From contig NWUY0304217373.1 in assembly GCA_004151065.3 (NCBI GenBank), forward strand, positions 1 through 24,889: 24,889 nucleotides of DNA. Direction: 5' to 3'. Below the pieces are notes generated by a model that was not told the DNA's origin, did not search any database, and was given only the letters and a program-made list of their open reading frames with translations. This DNA is from Larix sibirica (taxonomy: Eukaryota > Streptophyta > Pinopsida > Pinales > Pinaceae). Positions 10,384-21,560 of the stretch are shown here, in pieces (the first letter of the stretch is position 1; each line of letters begins with the position of its first letter). A program made the position numbers and the translations under genes.

Positions 10384-11220
10384 ACTATACCAGTATGACC
10401 TTAAGGGTGCCATGTACCTGTTTTTAATGAACTAGTACATATTTTACTTGTTAACTCCATGCAAGCTCCATAATTACGTATTACATAATATAGGAGTCAT
10501 ATAGATTGAATTACGCAGTGGTATTAATAACACATAGAAATCAAACGGCATATTATCCAGATTACAGTAAAATAATAGTGGTTCAGTGAAGTTAAGTACA
10601 AGGTATTAAATCTTAATGGCAGTTAAGCAATGTACTAACCCGTTCCTTTATATGAATGAAATATAAAGCTTAATAACTAACATGGCCTTGAACAAAGGCA
10701 CTTGGGGATAATTCAATGCCTAAGAGTAAGCTTACCCAGATCATGATAGACTAGTTAAATACAAATACAGGATTAAGCAACTATAAAATAAATAATTAAT
10801 GGCTTACTGTTGTAAGCCCACGGCTAAGCCTGGCTTAAGCGTATATAAAGGATTAGTTCAGGTAATAATGGACTATAGTAAGTATATAATAGATGGATAT
10901 GTAATAACAAGCAGGTTAAGCACGAGTACTACCAAGATAACTTCTTTTACCTATTATAGTCTTTGCCTGGAAATCTCTGTTCTGTACTTTCACTCCTCAC
11001 CAAACGAACTATTAAATGTAAGGCATACGGTATTGAAAGCTTAAATGGGATAGAAAAAAATATCTCTTTCATATTAAAATAATTAGGTGGATAATAAGAG
11101 CTTCAAAAATAAAGCTCCTTATTTAACCATAGGTTTAACGAGTCAATGACTCTACTAGCCAGGTACCCCGGCTCTATACCCATCCTATATATTATACAAA
11201 TAACGTATATGATGAAAATA

Positions 11221-11237
11221 CTAGGATTCAAACCTAG
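11221..11237 (-). other. tRNA T-arm-like hairpin
   Basis: On the minus strand CTAGG-TTTGAAT-CCTAG forms a perfect 5-bp stem on a T-like loop (TTT instead of TTC). No other tRNA arm fits convincingly. Confidence 0.25.
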
Positions 11238-14200
11238 AGGCATGTTAGTAAGCATTATTTGGTAGAATACTGGTACACAATTAGCCTAATCATTACATGT
11301 GTTCTTGCTTCTGTAAGTATCATTGTAACAAAGGTAATCAATATTGTTTCAATGGTATTCAAGCTATTCCCTCATATGGAAAGAGCTAACCCCATGTGAT
11401 ACTAGTTCTGTAATCATCCTTGTTATCCTTTGTATCAGTTAATCATAAGAGTAATGGTAATCATAGTAATCAAATAGTGATAGCTCAATCATAGCTATTA
11501 CTAGTGAATCATGCTTAATGAGACCCAGCTTTATACGTGTACTCTAAAAAGATGAAGTGATACCCTTTGATTCTGATTAGGTGTATACAATTAAGCTTCT
11601 CCATATATGCCTTACACAAAAGCTATTGCATTAAGACTAACACCACTAGTTACTAAGGAATAACATAAGCTTGATGATGTTGTATATTGAGGTGTATGAG
11701 TGATATAGCTTTGATTAAGCAGCATATGAGCTTCTACATTGAAGCTGTGTTTTACGTAACCTATTGAGTAATACTTATGGATAAAGTACAGCTAGATATA
11801 ATAGTTAAGCCATATAGATTCAATGGCAATCACACTGATGATACTTATGAATAGAATACGAACCCAATACGTTTAATGGTATGAATATTAGGAATATACC
11901 CTATTAGTAAATAGTCTAGAGCATTACCACTATGCTTAATCATGCTGTGTGTTAGATTTATACCCATATTATATAATAAAACCTTATCACTCTATGAAAG
12001 CTGATAACCTGTATGCCAAGTTTGCACAATGAAGCTTGATCATCCTTACTTATAAGCTTGGTTAGATTAGGATAAATACGTAACATGATAGGTAATATGG
12101 AATGGCTGTAATTAAGCATCATATAAGCTTAAAGGCAATGGTTATGACTATAACATTTTTTACTCTTACACTGTTCATGGAATCAATGTGTTTATTACTT
12201 AAGCATACATAAGCTCTTAATTACAGGAGATTGAATACGTTTAGATTAGGAGCTTACAGTAACCTCTTATTAGTGATACAGCTATAGCCCGTTTCTTATA
12301 TGAGTAACTAGTAATAAAAAAGCTCTGTGTAAGGAGATTACTATATCTGTAAAAACTAGTGGTTACAGATTGATTCATATGCAATTGGGGCTTTACCCTA
12401 TTGGTGCTTATATTACTCGTCATATAGGGATTCAGACTATGTGATAAGACTATTGAATGCACTCTATTTACCTATGTTATTACAAGCTAACTAGTAGTGA
12501 TTACGTGATGACTATGCTTACTCTGCTCATGAAGCTTAGTATATACGAACTGCTACTTATCTCTGCCTTTTCCTATATATAGGTAATGTCTATTTGCCTC
12601 TATTCCCTATGATTCCCATAGGTAATTCACCAAATACACGCCTAATATAGGAAGAATTGGCATATCAATGGGTAGACTACTCCCTTATTTCCATAATAGT
12701 ATTTATTATATTAGCTTGTACATGATGACCCACTGCTTGTATTACTCTTATTAAGTAGATAGAGCAATGGTAATACATAATGTTTATACATCGGATATCA
12801 AAGCTGGAGCTTGCTTACTGTGAACTAAGAGTTTGGTTGGTAGAGTATACTAATGGTAATACTTGACCTTAATGAAAGGTGATATACTAAAAATGTCAAG
12901 TTTGATCACTACCTAATACCGATTGCTGGTTGACCAGGGGGAATAGAAGCAATATGGTGTGCAGGTTGTAGCTCAAACGACATGGGTAATCAATAGTTAT
13001 ATGTAACTAGTTCAAATCCCATAGTAGTAAGATGAGCTATCCGTATGGGCTGTAATCCCGAGCATTATCAATAATACATGGGGTTTCATCTCTATTCTAA
13101 CCATACATAAGCTATACCCATGATCTCTACTAATATAGTGTGATTCGATATTACTATAGAACCAAGCAGTGTATAAGCTGTATTACTTATGGTATTCATT
13201 CCACTTGATCTTATATGGAACTCATATGATACTAGTGAAATATAGTGTGATTACCATGGATTCACTGTAAACAATCACTGTAATTAAATAAGATAGGTGA
13301 TATGTAGTTATAGAGCTTAAGTAGCTTACCTCATCTCTTATATTGGAATAAAAAAAAGCGTATTCGTAATGATCGTTCGTAACTAGTAGTAATATCATAC
13401 CTATTCTAAAAATAACGTATAAGGATAACACAACCACTATGTTTCACGTAATGTAATGGGCTTTATTAGGTTATCACTATAGCTTAAGACTCTTAGTAAT
13501 AAACATACTAGTAATCACAGTCATAAGTATAGGAAACCAGTGTAATAATACTGATCTGGAGTTGTAAGCACTGTACTATTTATGTATAAAGCTTTGGTAA
13601 CTAGTGTGTAAAAGGACTGTTACTTGCTGTCTAAGCTCTTATAAGTGCTAGTTGTGTTAAAGGTTGATAGTTACATATACCTGTAATTAATAAGCATAGT
13701 TCTCATGTAAACAGTTTAGTTATACTTATGCTATCCAAATAAGAGCTATTTAATATTACTAGTATGAGTTCCATGTGATCACTAGAGGTAACATCTAACT
13801 CCAAGCTGTTATAAGCATAGGGTATGTAAACTCAAGCCCAGTGATACCTTGTTTATGAACATAGTATGAACACCATATAAAGTAAGCACATAAAGCCCAG
13901 TTATACAAGCATTGAATCCGTATGTATCAGTATAATAAAGTTCCAGGTTAGTATGATTACCTATGTTACAGTATCAGAATATCATAAGCTTACAAGATGT
14001 ATGTAACAAGTAAGAGTTTAATATGCATGATGTGTTTTATTAGCCTAATAAGCATAGTATTATCACCATTTCATTACTTGAATCAGAGCTGTAATAATAC
14101 AAACAGCTTAGCTCTCTACTAATAGGGCCTTTCTTTAATGTTACGTATTTGGTATAATGAATCACACTAATTAAATGTTTAATTTATAACACTAATGCTT

Positions 14201-15887
14201 ACTAGTCTTCGTATAATATGTACGTATTATGTATAATAAATCCTACTAAGTATGTGTAATAACCTGCTTCCTAGTATCAAGTCTATAGTCTAAGGTTTTA
14301 ACTATTGATAATATATACATTATGGAAACGTGTACAGTAATTCAGCATGTAAGTGGTTACAATGGACTTACTACTTGTTACTAAAAGCAGATACATGGAG
14401 CTTACTGATATAGAGTTAATAGGGGTGATAGTACTCATAGTTGTAGTATTAGCTTTAAGCTTGATATCACATTACACTAAGCTCTAAGCTGAATCTAAGC
14501 TCACATAGTCACAGTTATGGTAATTATGCTACTACTTATACAATGTTCATGTTTTCAGATATGGATACGAGTAATACAAGCTCTGATTGGTTCGATTAGG
14601 CATTACTTCAAATTCTCCCCTGTATCTTACTTTACCATAGCAGTAAGAGCGTAATCTCTGTAATTAACATGATGTAAGTAGTATCTGTATAAGGGTTGTA
14701 ATCACGATAAAGCTATTTACGTAATAATTATATACAATATTTTATATAAGGCAAACGATTTTAATATGTTAAATATGAGTGATATAACCCATGTGTACTA
14801 AGCTTTCAATGTATAGGATACTCTAGCCTATACATTTATTCAAGCTTGTTACTTATAGATATAAAACTACCTGTTTTATTAGGTAATTATACTAGGCCAT
14901 GTTGTTACTGTTATCGTAATAATCATATATGTAAAATACGATATTACCTCGTATCAACCCTTTAACCCTTTAATGTAAGTACAGGTACTATTATTTCCAT
15001 TACTATCCCATGTTTATACAAGTAGTATAAGCATTCTAGCTAACTCGATTCAATGGATACTGTTATTCCCTTTACTTATACTTATATCATTTTTTATGTA
15101 ATATATGCTCTATCTGTTCCATAGCTAATGACCAGTCTAAGAACCATTGTGTCCACTAATATAAGTAAGCTTAATAGTGTAATGATTAAAGCTGATTACT
15201 TATGATGGAAAGGGTGTACTATTTCCATAACATGACTTATTGAATCTATAACAGGTATAAGCTTGTAAGTAGTTTCAGTGCTGCTTGCTCAGTAATCATA
15301 GATAAGCACATATACAAGGTATGTTACTGAATACATGTAATTACTACTATATAGGTAATTACATAGGATAGACCATTGATGCTTACTCATATGGCTAAGC
15401 TTGTACTCTGCTTTCATTGTACTCACCTGAATGGAGTAACACCATTGAAAGCTGCTTGATTACTATGTTTGATACGTTCATTGTTCTAGCTAGAGATCAC
15501 CTTGTTATGATAAGTAGTAGCTATACTTCATTAATTAGGTAGAATACATGATATGACGTATGGATATGTAAAGAGTAACTATGTGTAAAGATTAAAACAA
15601 GCGTAATTAGTCAAAGCTATAAGGTTAACTAGTACGAGTTAATAAGCTGAAGACCCTATATAAGCTTCATTAACCTGTTGGATCATAGTTATCAGAACTA
15701 ACTCCATTGTATATACTGATAGTGCTTAGCTAACACGATAAATACAAGGTAAACAGTAAGGAATCACAGTTTCAATGATCTTACTTGATTACTAGTAAGA
15801 AGGCTTTCACATGATAGCTTACTAGAACTGTTGTAGATATCCTTGTTATATCACTATTACTGCTTAACTATTAGTAGGTTCTCATTA

Positions 15888-15921
15888 TGCTTGCCTTATT
15901 CCTTTCTACGAAGTGTTTCAC
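15888..15921 (+). repeat. 34-bp dispersed repeat, copy 1, at block boundary
   Basis: This begins TGCTTGCCTTATT and ends CGAAGTGTTTCAC. It matches 16805-16838 at 29 of 34 positions in direct orientation. The AT-rich palindrome-word block ends at this copy, and mitochondrial-type sequence begins inside it. Confidence 0.75.
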
Positions 15922-16804
15922 AAACGTTAGGACGAGGGCCATAGGCGTGACTCGGCCGACGGGAGAGGTACGAGCCGGGACCCCCATAGAGGGTATTCAT
16001 CTCACCAATGATAAGTGGGGGCATTCGGACTAAGCTAAGGTACCCATTCATTTGTGGTTTGAACCACGACGCTGATCAGTCAGTCAGACAGGTTGTAGTA
16101 AGCCTGGCTCTGTTTCTCACACTAACGTAGATCTATAGTGCTTAATTCTGGATTCGGCCCGTAAATACGGTCAAGTAATCACGATACCCCCCCCCCTAAT
16201 AACCCTCATATTGCGTGAGAAATAGGATCCTTCTCGTGCGTTTACTGCCGGTAGTGAGCCGGGGTGACTGAATAGATTGAAAGATCTGGCGCCGTTCGTC
16301 TGCCTTTCGTGCATGTTCTCCATGCATGCAAAAAGTGCACCATTATTGATGCATGCGCACCACATTATGGAACAAAAGAAATAATGTGATCGGAAGATGC
16401 TTTCTCCATTGGTAAGTATTGGACAACGAAGGGAATCATCCATTGCTTATTCATCAACGCCTATCGTGCGGTAGGTGATGCCTACGACAAGAATATCGGC
16501 GCTGGAAGGAATACCGCAGCGCGCGCATCTTGACTCTATGGTGGTAAGGTTCCAGGTTCCCGTACGGCTCATCACCCAGCTGGCTGTTTTCTCTTTTGGG
16601 GGATTTCTTAATCTCTCTAGAGGCTGCAAGATAGGCGGCTCACGCTTCTTTGATTTCATTTTCAGAGGGAGTATTTGAGAAGGCTTTTGAGCTAGCGCGA
16701 TTTTAGAAGATTGCCTTATACTCTTTTTCTTTCATGATTGATCGCACCCTAATTGAATAATATTGTATACAAAGATATATCTCACTATAACTAGAGCAAG
16801 TAGA
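15922..16804. other. Plant-mitochondrial-type spacer between repeat copies
   Basis: The sequence is GC-richer, with a run of ten C at 16187-16196 and a pair of ATGCATGC words at 16322-16329 and 16349-16356. Open frames of 67-90 codons lie here (16171-16443 minus, 16447-16659 minus, 16475-16678 plus). Two of them overlap on opposite strands, and none shows a recognisable domain. I looked for a group II intron domain V hairpin near 16560, where GAGCCGTACGG appears on the minus strand, but the hairpin does not close. Confidence 0.4.
15965..15976 (+). repeat. 12-bp inverted repeat, left arm
   Basis: GAGGTACGAGCC is exactly complementary to GGCTCGTACCTC at 16876-16887, about 900 bp away and just past the second copy of the 34-bp repeat. 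Confidence 0.7.
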
Positions 16805-16838
16805 TGCTTGCCTTATTACTTGAAACGAAGCGTTTCAC
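16805..16838 (+). repeat. 34-bp dispersed repeat, copy 2
   Basis: This begins TGCTTGCCTTATT and ends CGAAGCGTTTCAC, with 29 of 34 identity to 15888-15921. The sequences after the two copies differ, apart from the inverted 12-mer. Confidence 0.75.
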
Positions 16839-16875
16839 TCCAGGTACCTCGCCTTCATCCATTTCTTCGGTCAAT

Positions 16876-16887
16876 GGCTCGTACCTC
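16876..16887 (-). repeat. 12-bp inverted repeat, right arm
   Basis: GGCTCGTACCTC is the exact reverse complement of 15965-15976. Confidence 0.7.
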
Positions 16888-18136
16888 ATACCTTTCCCAT
16901 AGTAGTGGGGGGTATAACCACTTATATTGCGGCTTGGAAGAAGGGTGTTTAAGATTGAGTGAGACCGGTTGGGGATATTATGAGGGAGCCTTTCTTTAAC
17001 TATAAAGCGTATGAGAAACCTATTTAGTTTAATAAATAGGAGTGTCAGGATTCAATACTTTTGCTATGTTTGTCTCACTTTTTATACTTCCTTACCGAAG
17101 CGCCATATTGGTTCCACTTTCTTATGTCTCTACGAGTGAGCGTAGTTAAGAGTGCCTCGTCACCTGTCGAACGAGAAGGAAGCAAGTGCCACCTGTGAAA
17201 GAAGTATTCATGAGCCGAGCTACTAACCGGAGCATCCCTGATTACCTCGACTGCACCATCATCCGTATAAAATGTAAATTCTAGGAAGAGCGTGGCATAC
17301 CATCAAAAAGCGTTTTCTCTCTCTGGTTCGGGCGCATACCGCCAGGGGGGATAACCACCCAGCTGGGGATAGCACCACCTGGCATTGCATGACCAATGAC
17401 TGATTAAAGAGTAGGACTAAATGGGGGACCACCATGAATGGAGTCCGGAAAGAATAGAATACTTATTCAAAACAGATTCGAAGCATATCCGTCCAGCCTA
17501 TTGCAGTATCACTGCACGAGGGATTCAAACTGAACCGGCCCGCTCAACCTATCGAGTGATTGCTTTAGGTGCACCACCACCTTTTAGTTCGTTACAGTCA
17601 GGCAGGCCCGGCAAGAGATACTTCGACTTTGACAGGCCCCATTCTTTTTTATTTCTCATTTGGTCGAGTGGTATAAATTGTAGGTCTTGCGTGTCTATGG
17701 ATTGAACGAGATTCAAGCTATAGCTTTGATATCATATTGAACTAGAAGCGAAAGTCAAAGGCTGCTGTGATAGTGAAAAATTGTATTGCGTCTATGTATC
17801 AATTGGACAGAAACGCTCGACCGTCGACTTCAGAATATTCCATCCCGGAAATGTGAGCTGAAGACACCATGAAAAATTTGGTTTTGGGAGGGCACCATGA
17901 GATTAGTATGGAAAGGCAACCAGTGTATGGAAAGGAAACATACTTGCATAAGCAACAAACTTTCCTCAATTTGGGCTACACTTTACTCCTTTTGATCGGG
18001 TAGAAAGGAAGGCGCTTCTACGGTGTGAGACCCCCCCGGCGTTAGGTGTTTGGAAGGCTTATAGGTTTTAGGTGCGAGGAAGGCTACATACTTGATGAGA
18101 CTACCGGTGTATAGATAAGGTAAAATACTTCATAGT
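16888..18136. other. Plant-mitochondrial-type spacer, no gene recognised
   Basis: Texture is typical of plant mitochondrial spacers. A perfect 10-bp palindrome CCCAGCTGGG lies at 17358-17367. Open frames at 16763-16999 and 17421-17705 (plus) have no motif I recognise. No tRNA, rRNA or intron hairpin could be closed here. Confidence 0.4.
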
Positions 18137-18177
18137 CCACAGGCCTCAAAACCTCATTGGAAGGAGGAAGCCTGTGG
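18137..18177. terminator. Stem-loop, possible transcript-end hairpin
   Basis: CCACAGGC (18137-18144) pairs with GCCTGTGG (18170-18177). The stem extends by CTC/GAG across a two-base bulge and leaves a loop of about 17 bases. In plant mitochondria such stem-loops often stabilise transcript 3' ends, but no gene lies beside this one, so the role is an inference. It sits a few hundred bases past the last recognisable piece of the minus-strand retroelement. Confidence 0.3.
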
Positions 18178-18563
18178 CATGAAAGGCTATGCTTGCTATC
18201 GGGTCTACAACAGGCTATCAGTATCTGAATTTATTGAGAATATTTATATATTGAGATCAATGGGTCCACCCTTTGAGGGAGACACCTACCTGGCCTTTTA
18301 TTCAGTCACTGATATACGTTGCCGCTTACCTAAACAACCAGGATCTGAAACAGCAACACAGCCTTTCCTGAACAACACTGCCTACTTATTGGTTCATATC
18401 TTATTGAAGATCTTGCGTGTTACACCCTCTCAGCTCTCTTACTTGCCTAACTATTTTCTCCCCATAGAAAAGGCTCTCTTCACCTGCCTCAGCTGCCTGC
18501 CTTACCACCCTTACTCCTTGCTTGACCACCTGCCTTTCCTCACCTAAGTTGCGTTACACCTTC

Positions 18564-18820
18564 TATGCTACCTGCTCATCGCCCTCATAATTTTGATGCA
18601 GCAGCACTTACCATAGGGTATGCTCAGAAGCAAAAAGAAAAATAAGAAGCTCCTTGGAATAATCAGGACTTGTCAGAACATGAGTATCTCCCAAATATTT
18701 ATTTATGGCTAGGAATGACTCTTGGGAAGGATCATCCCACTTACTTTATATCACTGTCTTTTTTCAGCATGGCTGTCATATGCTTGGTAGAAAAAGCAAA
18801 TTTTGGATAGGGATCCTCCA
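18564..18820 (-). pseudogene. Ty3/gypsy RT C-terminus to RNase H start, broken
   Basis: RNase H removes the RNA strand during reverse transcription. Continuing from the reverse transcriptase on the minus strand, H-M-T-A-M-L-K-K-D (about 18750-18780) marks the end of the connection domain. A frame change near 18740 leads into W-D-D-P-S-Q-E-S-F-L-A-I then L-T-S-P-D-Y-S-K (about 18660-18680) and L-F-A-S-E-H-T-L (about 18610-18635), the start of the RNase H fold in plant Ty3/gypsy elements. Homology fades after L-L-H-Q-N-Y-E-G (about 18580-18600). The rest of RNase H and the integrase of this copy are not visible, so the element is truncated at its 3' end. Confidence 0.75.
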
Positions 18821-19459
18821 CAGCCTTGAGCATATATAACCCCCCCAGTTTCTTTTTCCCAAATAATGACAGGATTTACTTATTATGCCTGGGTAGGGGA
18901 ATGATCTTTATTGCTTCGACCCTCTCGGGATCAATTTTGACTCCCTGGGAGGAGACAATGCGGCCAAAAAGTTTCCCTTCCACCATCCCAAAGAAAGACT
19001 TTTTTAAATTGAGGGAAATGCCAAAATTATACATATTTGAAAGACCTACTTCAAATGCTCCTCCAGATGGTCTGCTGCCCGCTTAGAAAAGACTTTCATA
19101 TTATCCTCGTGATAAAAACTAGAAACCAATCTTTGATGTCTATAAAGGCATAGTCCATAGCCCCTTTGTAAGGTTGCCTCCGCATCCATTAATCCAAACA
19201 GCATTATAACATATGAAAATGTGCCCCACAGAGTTGTTAATTTTGTTTTGAGCACATCTTCTGGGTCAACCCTGACTTGATTATACCCTGAATCGCCATC
19301 TAGCATTGAAATACTTTCAGACCCCACCACCTTATACAGCATTTTATTCATCTTGGGTAATAGGTAGTTATCTTTGAGAAAAGCCTTTTTCCAATTTATG
19401 AAGTCCACACACAACCTTATCTCTCCGTTTTTCTGACAGGTACCAGGTTGGCCACCCAA
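18821..19459 (-). pseudogene. Ty3/gypsy reverse transcriptase, broken
   Basis: The enzyme would copy retroelement RNA into DNA. An open minus-strand stretch at 19459-19046 (137 residues) carries, in order, K-N-G-E-I-R-L-C-V-D-F (residues 10-20), K-D-N-Y-x-L-P-K-M (29-37), S-M-L-D-G-x-S-G-Y-N-Q (51-61) with the first catalytic Asp at 54, and a degenerate F-G-L-M-D-A-E-A-T-L-Q-R block (88-99). The YxDD box is at 116-119 but reads Y-H-E-D, so the first Asp of the pair is Glu. After a stop and a frameshift near 19045 the fold continues as F-F-G-M-V-E-G-K-L (about 18970-18995) and V-K-I-D-P-E-R-V-E-A-I (about 18910-18945). Stop codons, frameshifts and the altered active site show it is dead. The family call, Ty3/gypsy of plant type, is firm. 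Confidence 0.9.
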
Positions 19460-19880
19460 GCAGAATATCTCACGGGGATTCTAATTTGCACATCACACAG
19501 CTTTTTAATCTCCTTTTAAACAAGCGGGTGCAGGATTCAACTGTCTCTGTTTCTGCCTGAATGGCTTGATATCATCTTTTAGGTAAATTGGGTGCTTGAA
19601 AATAGATGGATCATAAGTTTTCAGGTCTTCATACCTCCAAAAAAAAAATATTTGAACTCTTTGAATGGCTGGATGTATTCATCCTTTTCTGAGGGGGATA
19701 GAATATTGGATATCTTTACAAATAGGGGATCTTATTCTGTGCCCATATTGCAATCCTCTACCTCAGATAGTGCCAGTTTTACGGAAGGCTTGAGAGGCCA
19801 TCTAGATAAAAAAGACTTTATAGGGGAACCGAACCTCTGGGAATCAAAATTGTATTCAACTTAATTCTTTTTGTCCCCTA
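19460..19880 (-). pseudogene. Ty3/gypsy pol, N-terminal RT approach, frameshifted
   Basis: This is upstream of, and continuous with, the reverse transcriptase. On the minus strand, changing frame several times, I can read S-E-K-D-E-Y-I-Q-P-F-K-E-F-K (about 19650-19695), Y-K-D-L-K-T-Y-D-P-S-I-F (about 19600-19640), K-P-F-R-Q-K-Q-R (about 19555-19580) and W-V-A-N-L-V-P-V-R-K (about 19430-19465). This is the characteristic run-up to the RT palm in plant Ty3/gypsy pol. The shift from the W-V-A-N-L-V-P-V-R frame to the following RT frame occurs at about 19435. A run of nine A's at 19641-19649 is a likely site of one frame slip. Confidence 0.8.
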
Positions 19881-20745
19881 ATCATCTTAGGAACATGCTT
19901 ATTAGAGGGCTGACCTGTGTCAGGTTCATCTTCATCTTCTTCCCCATCTGATTCAATGTTCATGTTTGAATATTCTCATCCATCATGGTAAAGAACCTCT
20001 TTATCTGCTTATCATCTTTGAGCACTCGCCATTGCTTTATATTGTTGGGAACGACAGCCCTGTGTATTACTTTAATGGAATAGGATAGATGGTCAAAAGG
20101 TTGGGAGGTCTAAATTTACATAAGATTTAGCCAAATTAGAAGCTCTGTGATTTATTTCTTTAGGTACAACAGTGAGGTCGACCGCATATAAATTGTAAAA
20201 CATTCCTACACTGCATACTTATATTGCCTCAACCTTGGATGCCTGGTCTAATTGAAGATTGATCAGGTCAGCTTGCAGGGGGATTTCATCATGGAGAACC
20301 ATGATATTTGCAGCCTGGCCTACATTTTTTTTTGTTTTATATCTGGGTTCTAGCAGGCTGGGTCTGGGTCTATTTTCTTACTCCCAAGAATTAAGGCACT
20401 TTCCTCCTATGGGCAGGATTCTTTACAACTTCAGAAAGGGGCATGGGGATTTGAAGTTTGCTCAGCTCATGCCTGATATCAAAAGGTGGAGGCATAAAAC
20501 GGGCATTTCAGGTGCTTTGGTAGTAGTAATAGGCTTGGTCAGGATGGCATTTGGCTATTGAGATGTTGAAGGTTTGCCTCCAGCACCCGCAACACAAGTG
20601 TTGTTGGGTTGCTCAGTTGCCTTCAGTTCTTCTTTTATTGGGACAGCAGGTCTTTTCAAATTAGAAGCCTTTAGTGGTGCCTCCTCTCTACTTGGGCTCT
20701 CAATACCTTTGCCTGGATCTATTCTTGCACCTTTGCCAAGAATAC
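19881..20745 (-). pseudogene. Retroelement spacer/protease region, unrecognised
   Basis: This lies between the gag-like part and pol of the same minus-strand element, where the aspartic protease should be. An acidic low-complexity stretch, M-N-I-E-S-D-G-E-E-D-E-D-E, sits at about 19920-19965. Upstream, a frame around 20150-20320 (M-V-L-H-D-E-I-P-L-Q-A-D-L) stays open for about 50 codons. I could not find the D-S/T-G protease motif, so protease is lost, beyond recognition or elsewhere. The plus-strand frames across 20259-20856 are antisense to this and I do not regard them as genes. Confidence 0.45.
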
Positions 20746-21560
20746 CTACATCATCCCTTCAAATTCGATACATTTTGGCTTGGATCGCTGGTCAAATTTT
20801 ATCCTTGCCTCAGCCATGATGCTGTCAGATACCATTCTGAACTGAGCAGGGGATAGGTCAAAGGGATGGTCATCACTCATAAAAAGTGGTGTCATCTTGC
20901 ATTTATTCCTCATCTCTTCCATCATGAGTAAACCGTCTGAATAAAGGGAGGGGCAATCATATACCACACTTATGTTATCATCGAGATTAAACAACATCTT
21001 GATATCCATTACCTTAAAGGTCTGTTGGGACTTCTAGCTCTTCTGTCCTATTTTCCCTTTGCAGCACATTAGGAGGCCTTTTTTACTAGTTTTTCTATCT
21101 AAAAGGATGATTCTGGGCCCGAGGGGCAGGTCCTACAAAGGAGTGAGGAGACTGCCCCTGCTTTACCTTTGTTAGGTCATTATCCATAGACTTAAATAAC
21201 TTCGTTACTTATTCCATGGTCATAGGCGTATTACCAGCAGATGAAACTTAAGGTTCTTTCTCCCCCCCTCCTATCCGGGTCTTCTCTTCTTTAAGGGGAA
21301 TTAGATCTAATCTTAAGTTGTCTCCTCGAGGCCCTCATGTTATGTTACTCTCTAGGTATTCCGCATCATTAAACATGTCATCTAGGTCAGCTGATTTCCT
21401 TTGCCTTAAATGCGGGGAAAACTCCTCAAAAGCAGTAGGATATGCTACCATGAAAGCATGCTCAAATGGCTTGACAATCTCAGGGATATGGTGATAGAGC
21501 TTACAGAACCTCCCCTACCTATTCCTGAGTTACGGAAATGCCCTGGTTACAGTTGTTTTC
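20746..21560 (-). pseudogene. Ty3/gypsy gag-like region, broken
   Basis: Gag would form the particle that packages retroelement RNA. Minus-strand frames here read A-F-E-E-F-S-P-H-L-R-Q-R-K-S-A-D-L-D-D (about 21365-21430), then a Lys/Gln/Pro-rich disordered stretch (about 21100-21200), then an 87-residue open segment at 21009-20746 containing M-D-I-K-M-L-F-N-L-D and M-S-D-D-H-P-F-D-L-S-P. Position ahead of pol, the basic disordered middle and continuity on one strand favour gag and the gag-pol linker. There is no CCHC knuckle I can see, stops interrupt the frame, and I cannot name the subfamily. This is inference from context more than from motif. Confidence 0.45.

Larger units (their letters stand above)
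8500..15890. other. Anomalous AT-rich block rich in short palindromic words
   Basis: This 7.4-kb block is uniform and unlike both flanks. By eye count it holds about 20 AAGCTT and about 21 ACTAGT, several times the number expected at its composition (roughly 65% AT) and several times denser than the remaining 17.5 kb (about 8 and 6). AGCT, CTAG, GTAC and CATG are also common, as are GTAAT, TAATCA and TAAGC words. Long homopolymers are scarce. TAA and TAG are so frequent on both strands that the longest frames reach only about 80 codons, for example 10799-11044 plus, and none shows a motif. I found no tandem period, no terminal repeats, no transposase and no intact RNA gene. Three tRNA T-arm-like hairpins lie inside. 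The left edge is diffuse near 8.5 kb; the right edge is sharp. Confidence 0.7.

Noticed and set aside
12970-13025. tRNA-like string with GTAGCTCAA and GTTCAAATC words
   Set aside because: The T stem does not pair and no anticodon arm fits, so it is weaker than the other tRNA-like sites.
16555-16585. Possible group II intron domain V (GAGCCGTACGG on the minus strand)
   Set aside because: The expected 34-base hairpin with a GNRA-type tip and matching 3' strand is absent.
16447-16678. Overlapping open frames of about 70 codons on opposite strands
   Set aside because: Neither shows a recognisable motif. One GC-richer patch can leave both strands open by chance.
18179-18547. 122-codon plus-strand open frame, the longest on that strand
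   Set aside because: No domain, Leu/Pro-rich low-complexity tail, and it lies where the minus-strand RNase H remains should continue. Most likely chance.
20259-20856. Three plus-strand open frames with small hydrophobic and Ser-rich composition
   Set aside because: They are antisense to the minus-strand retroelement, which gives the better explanation of the interval.
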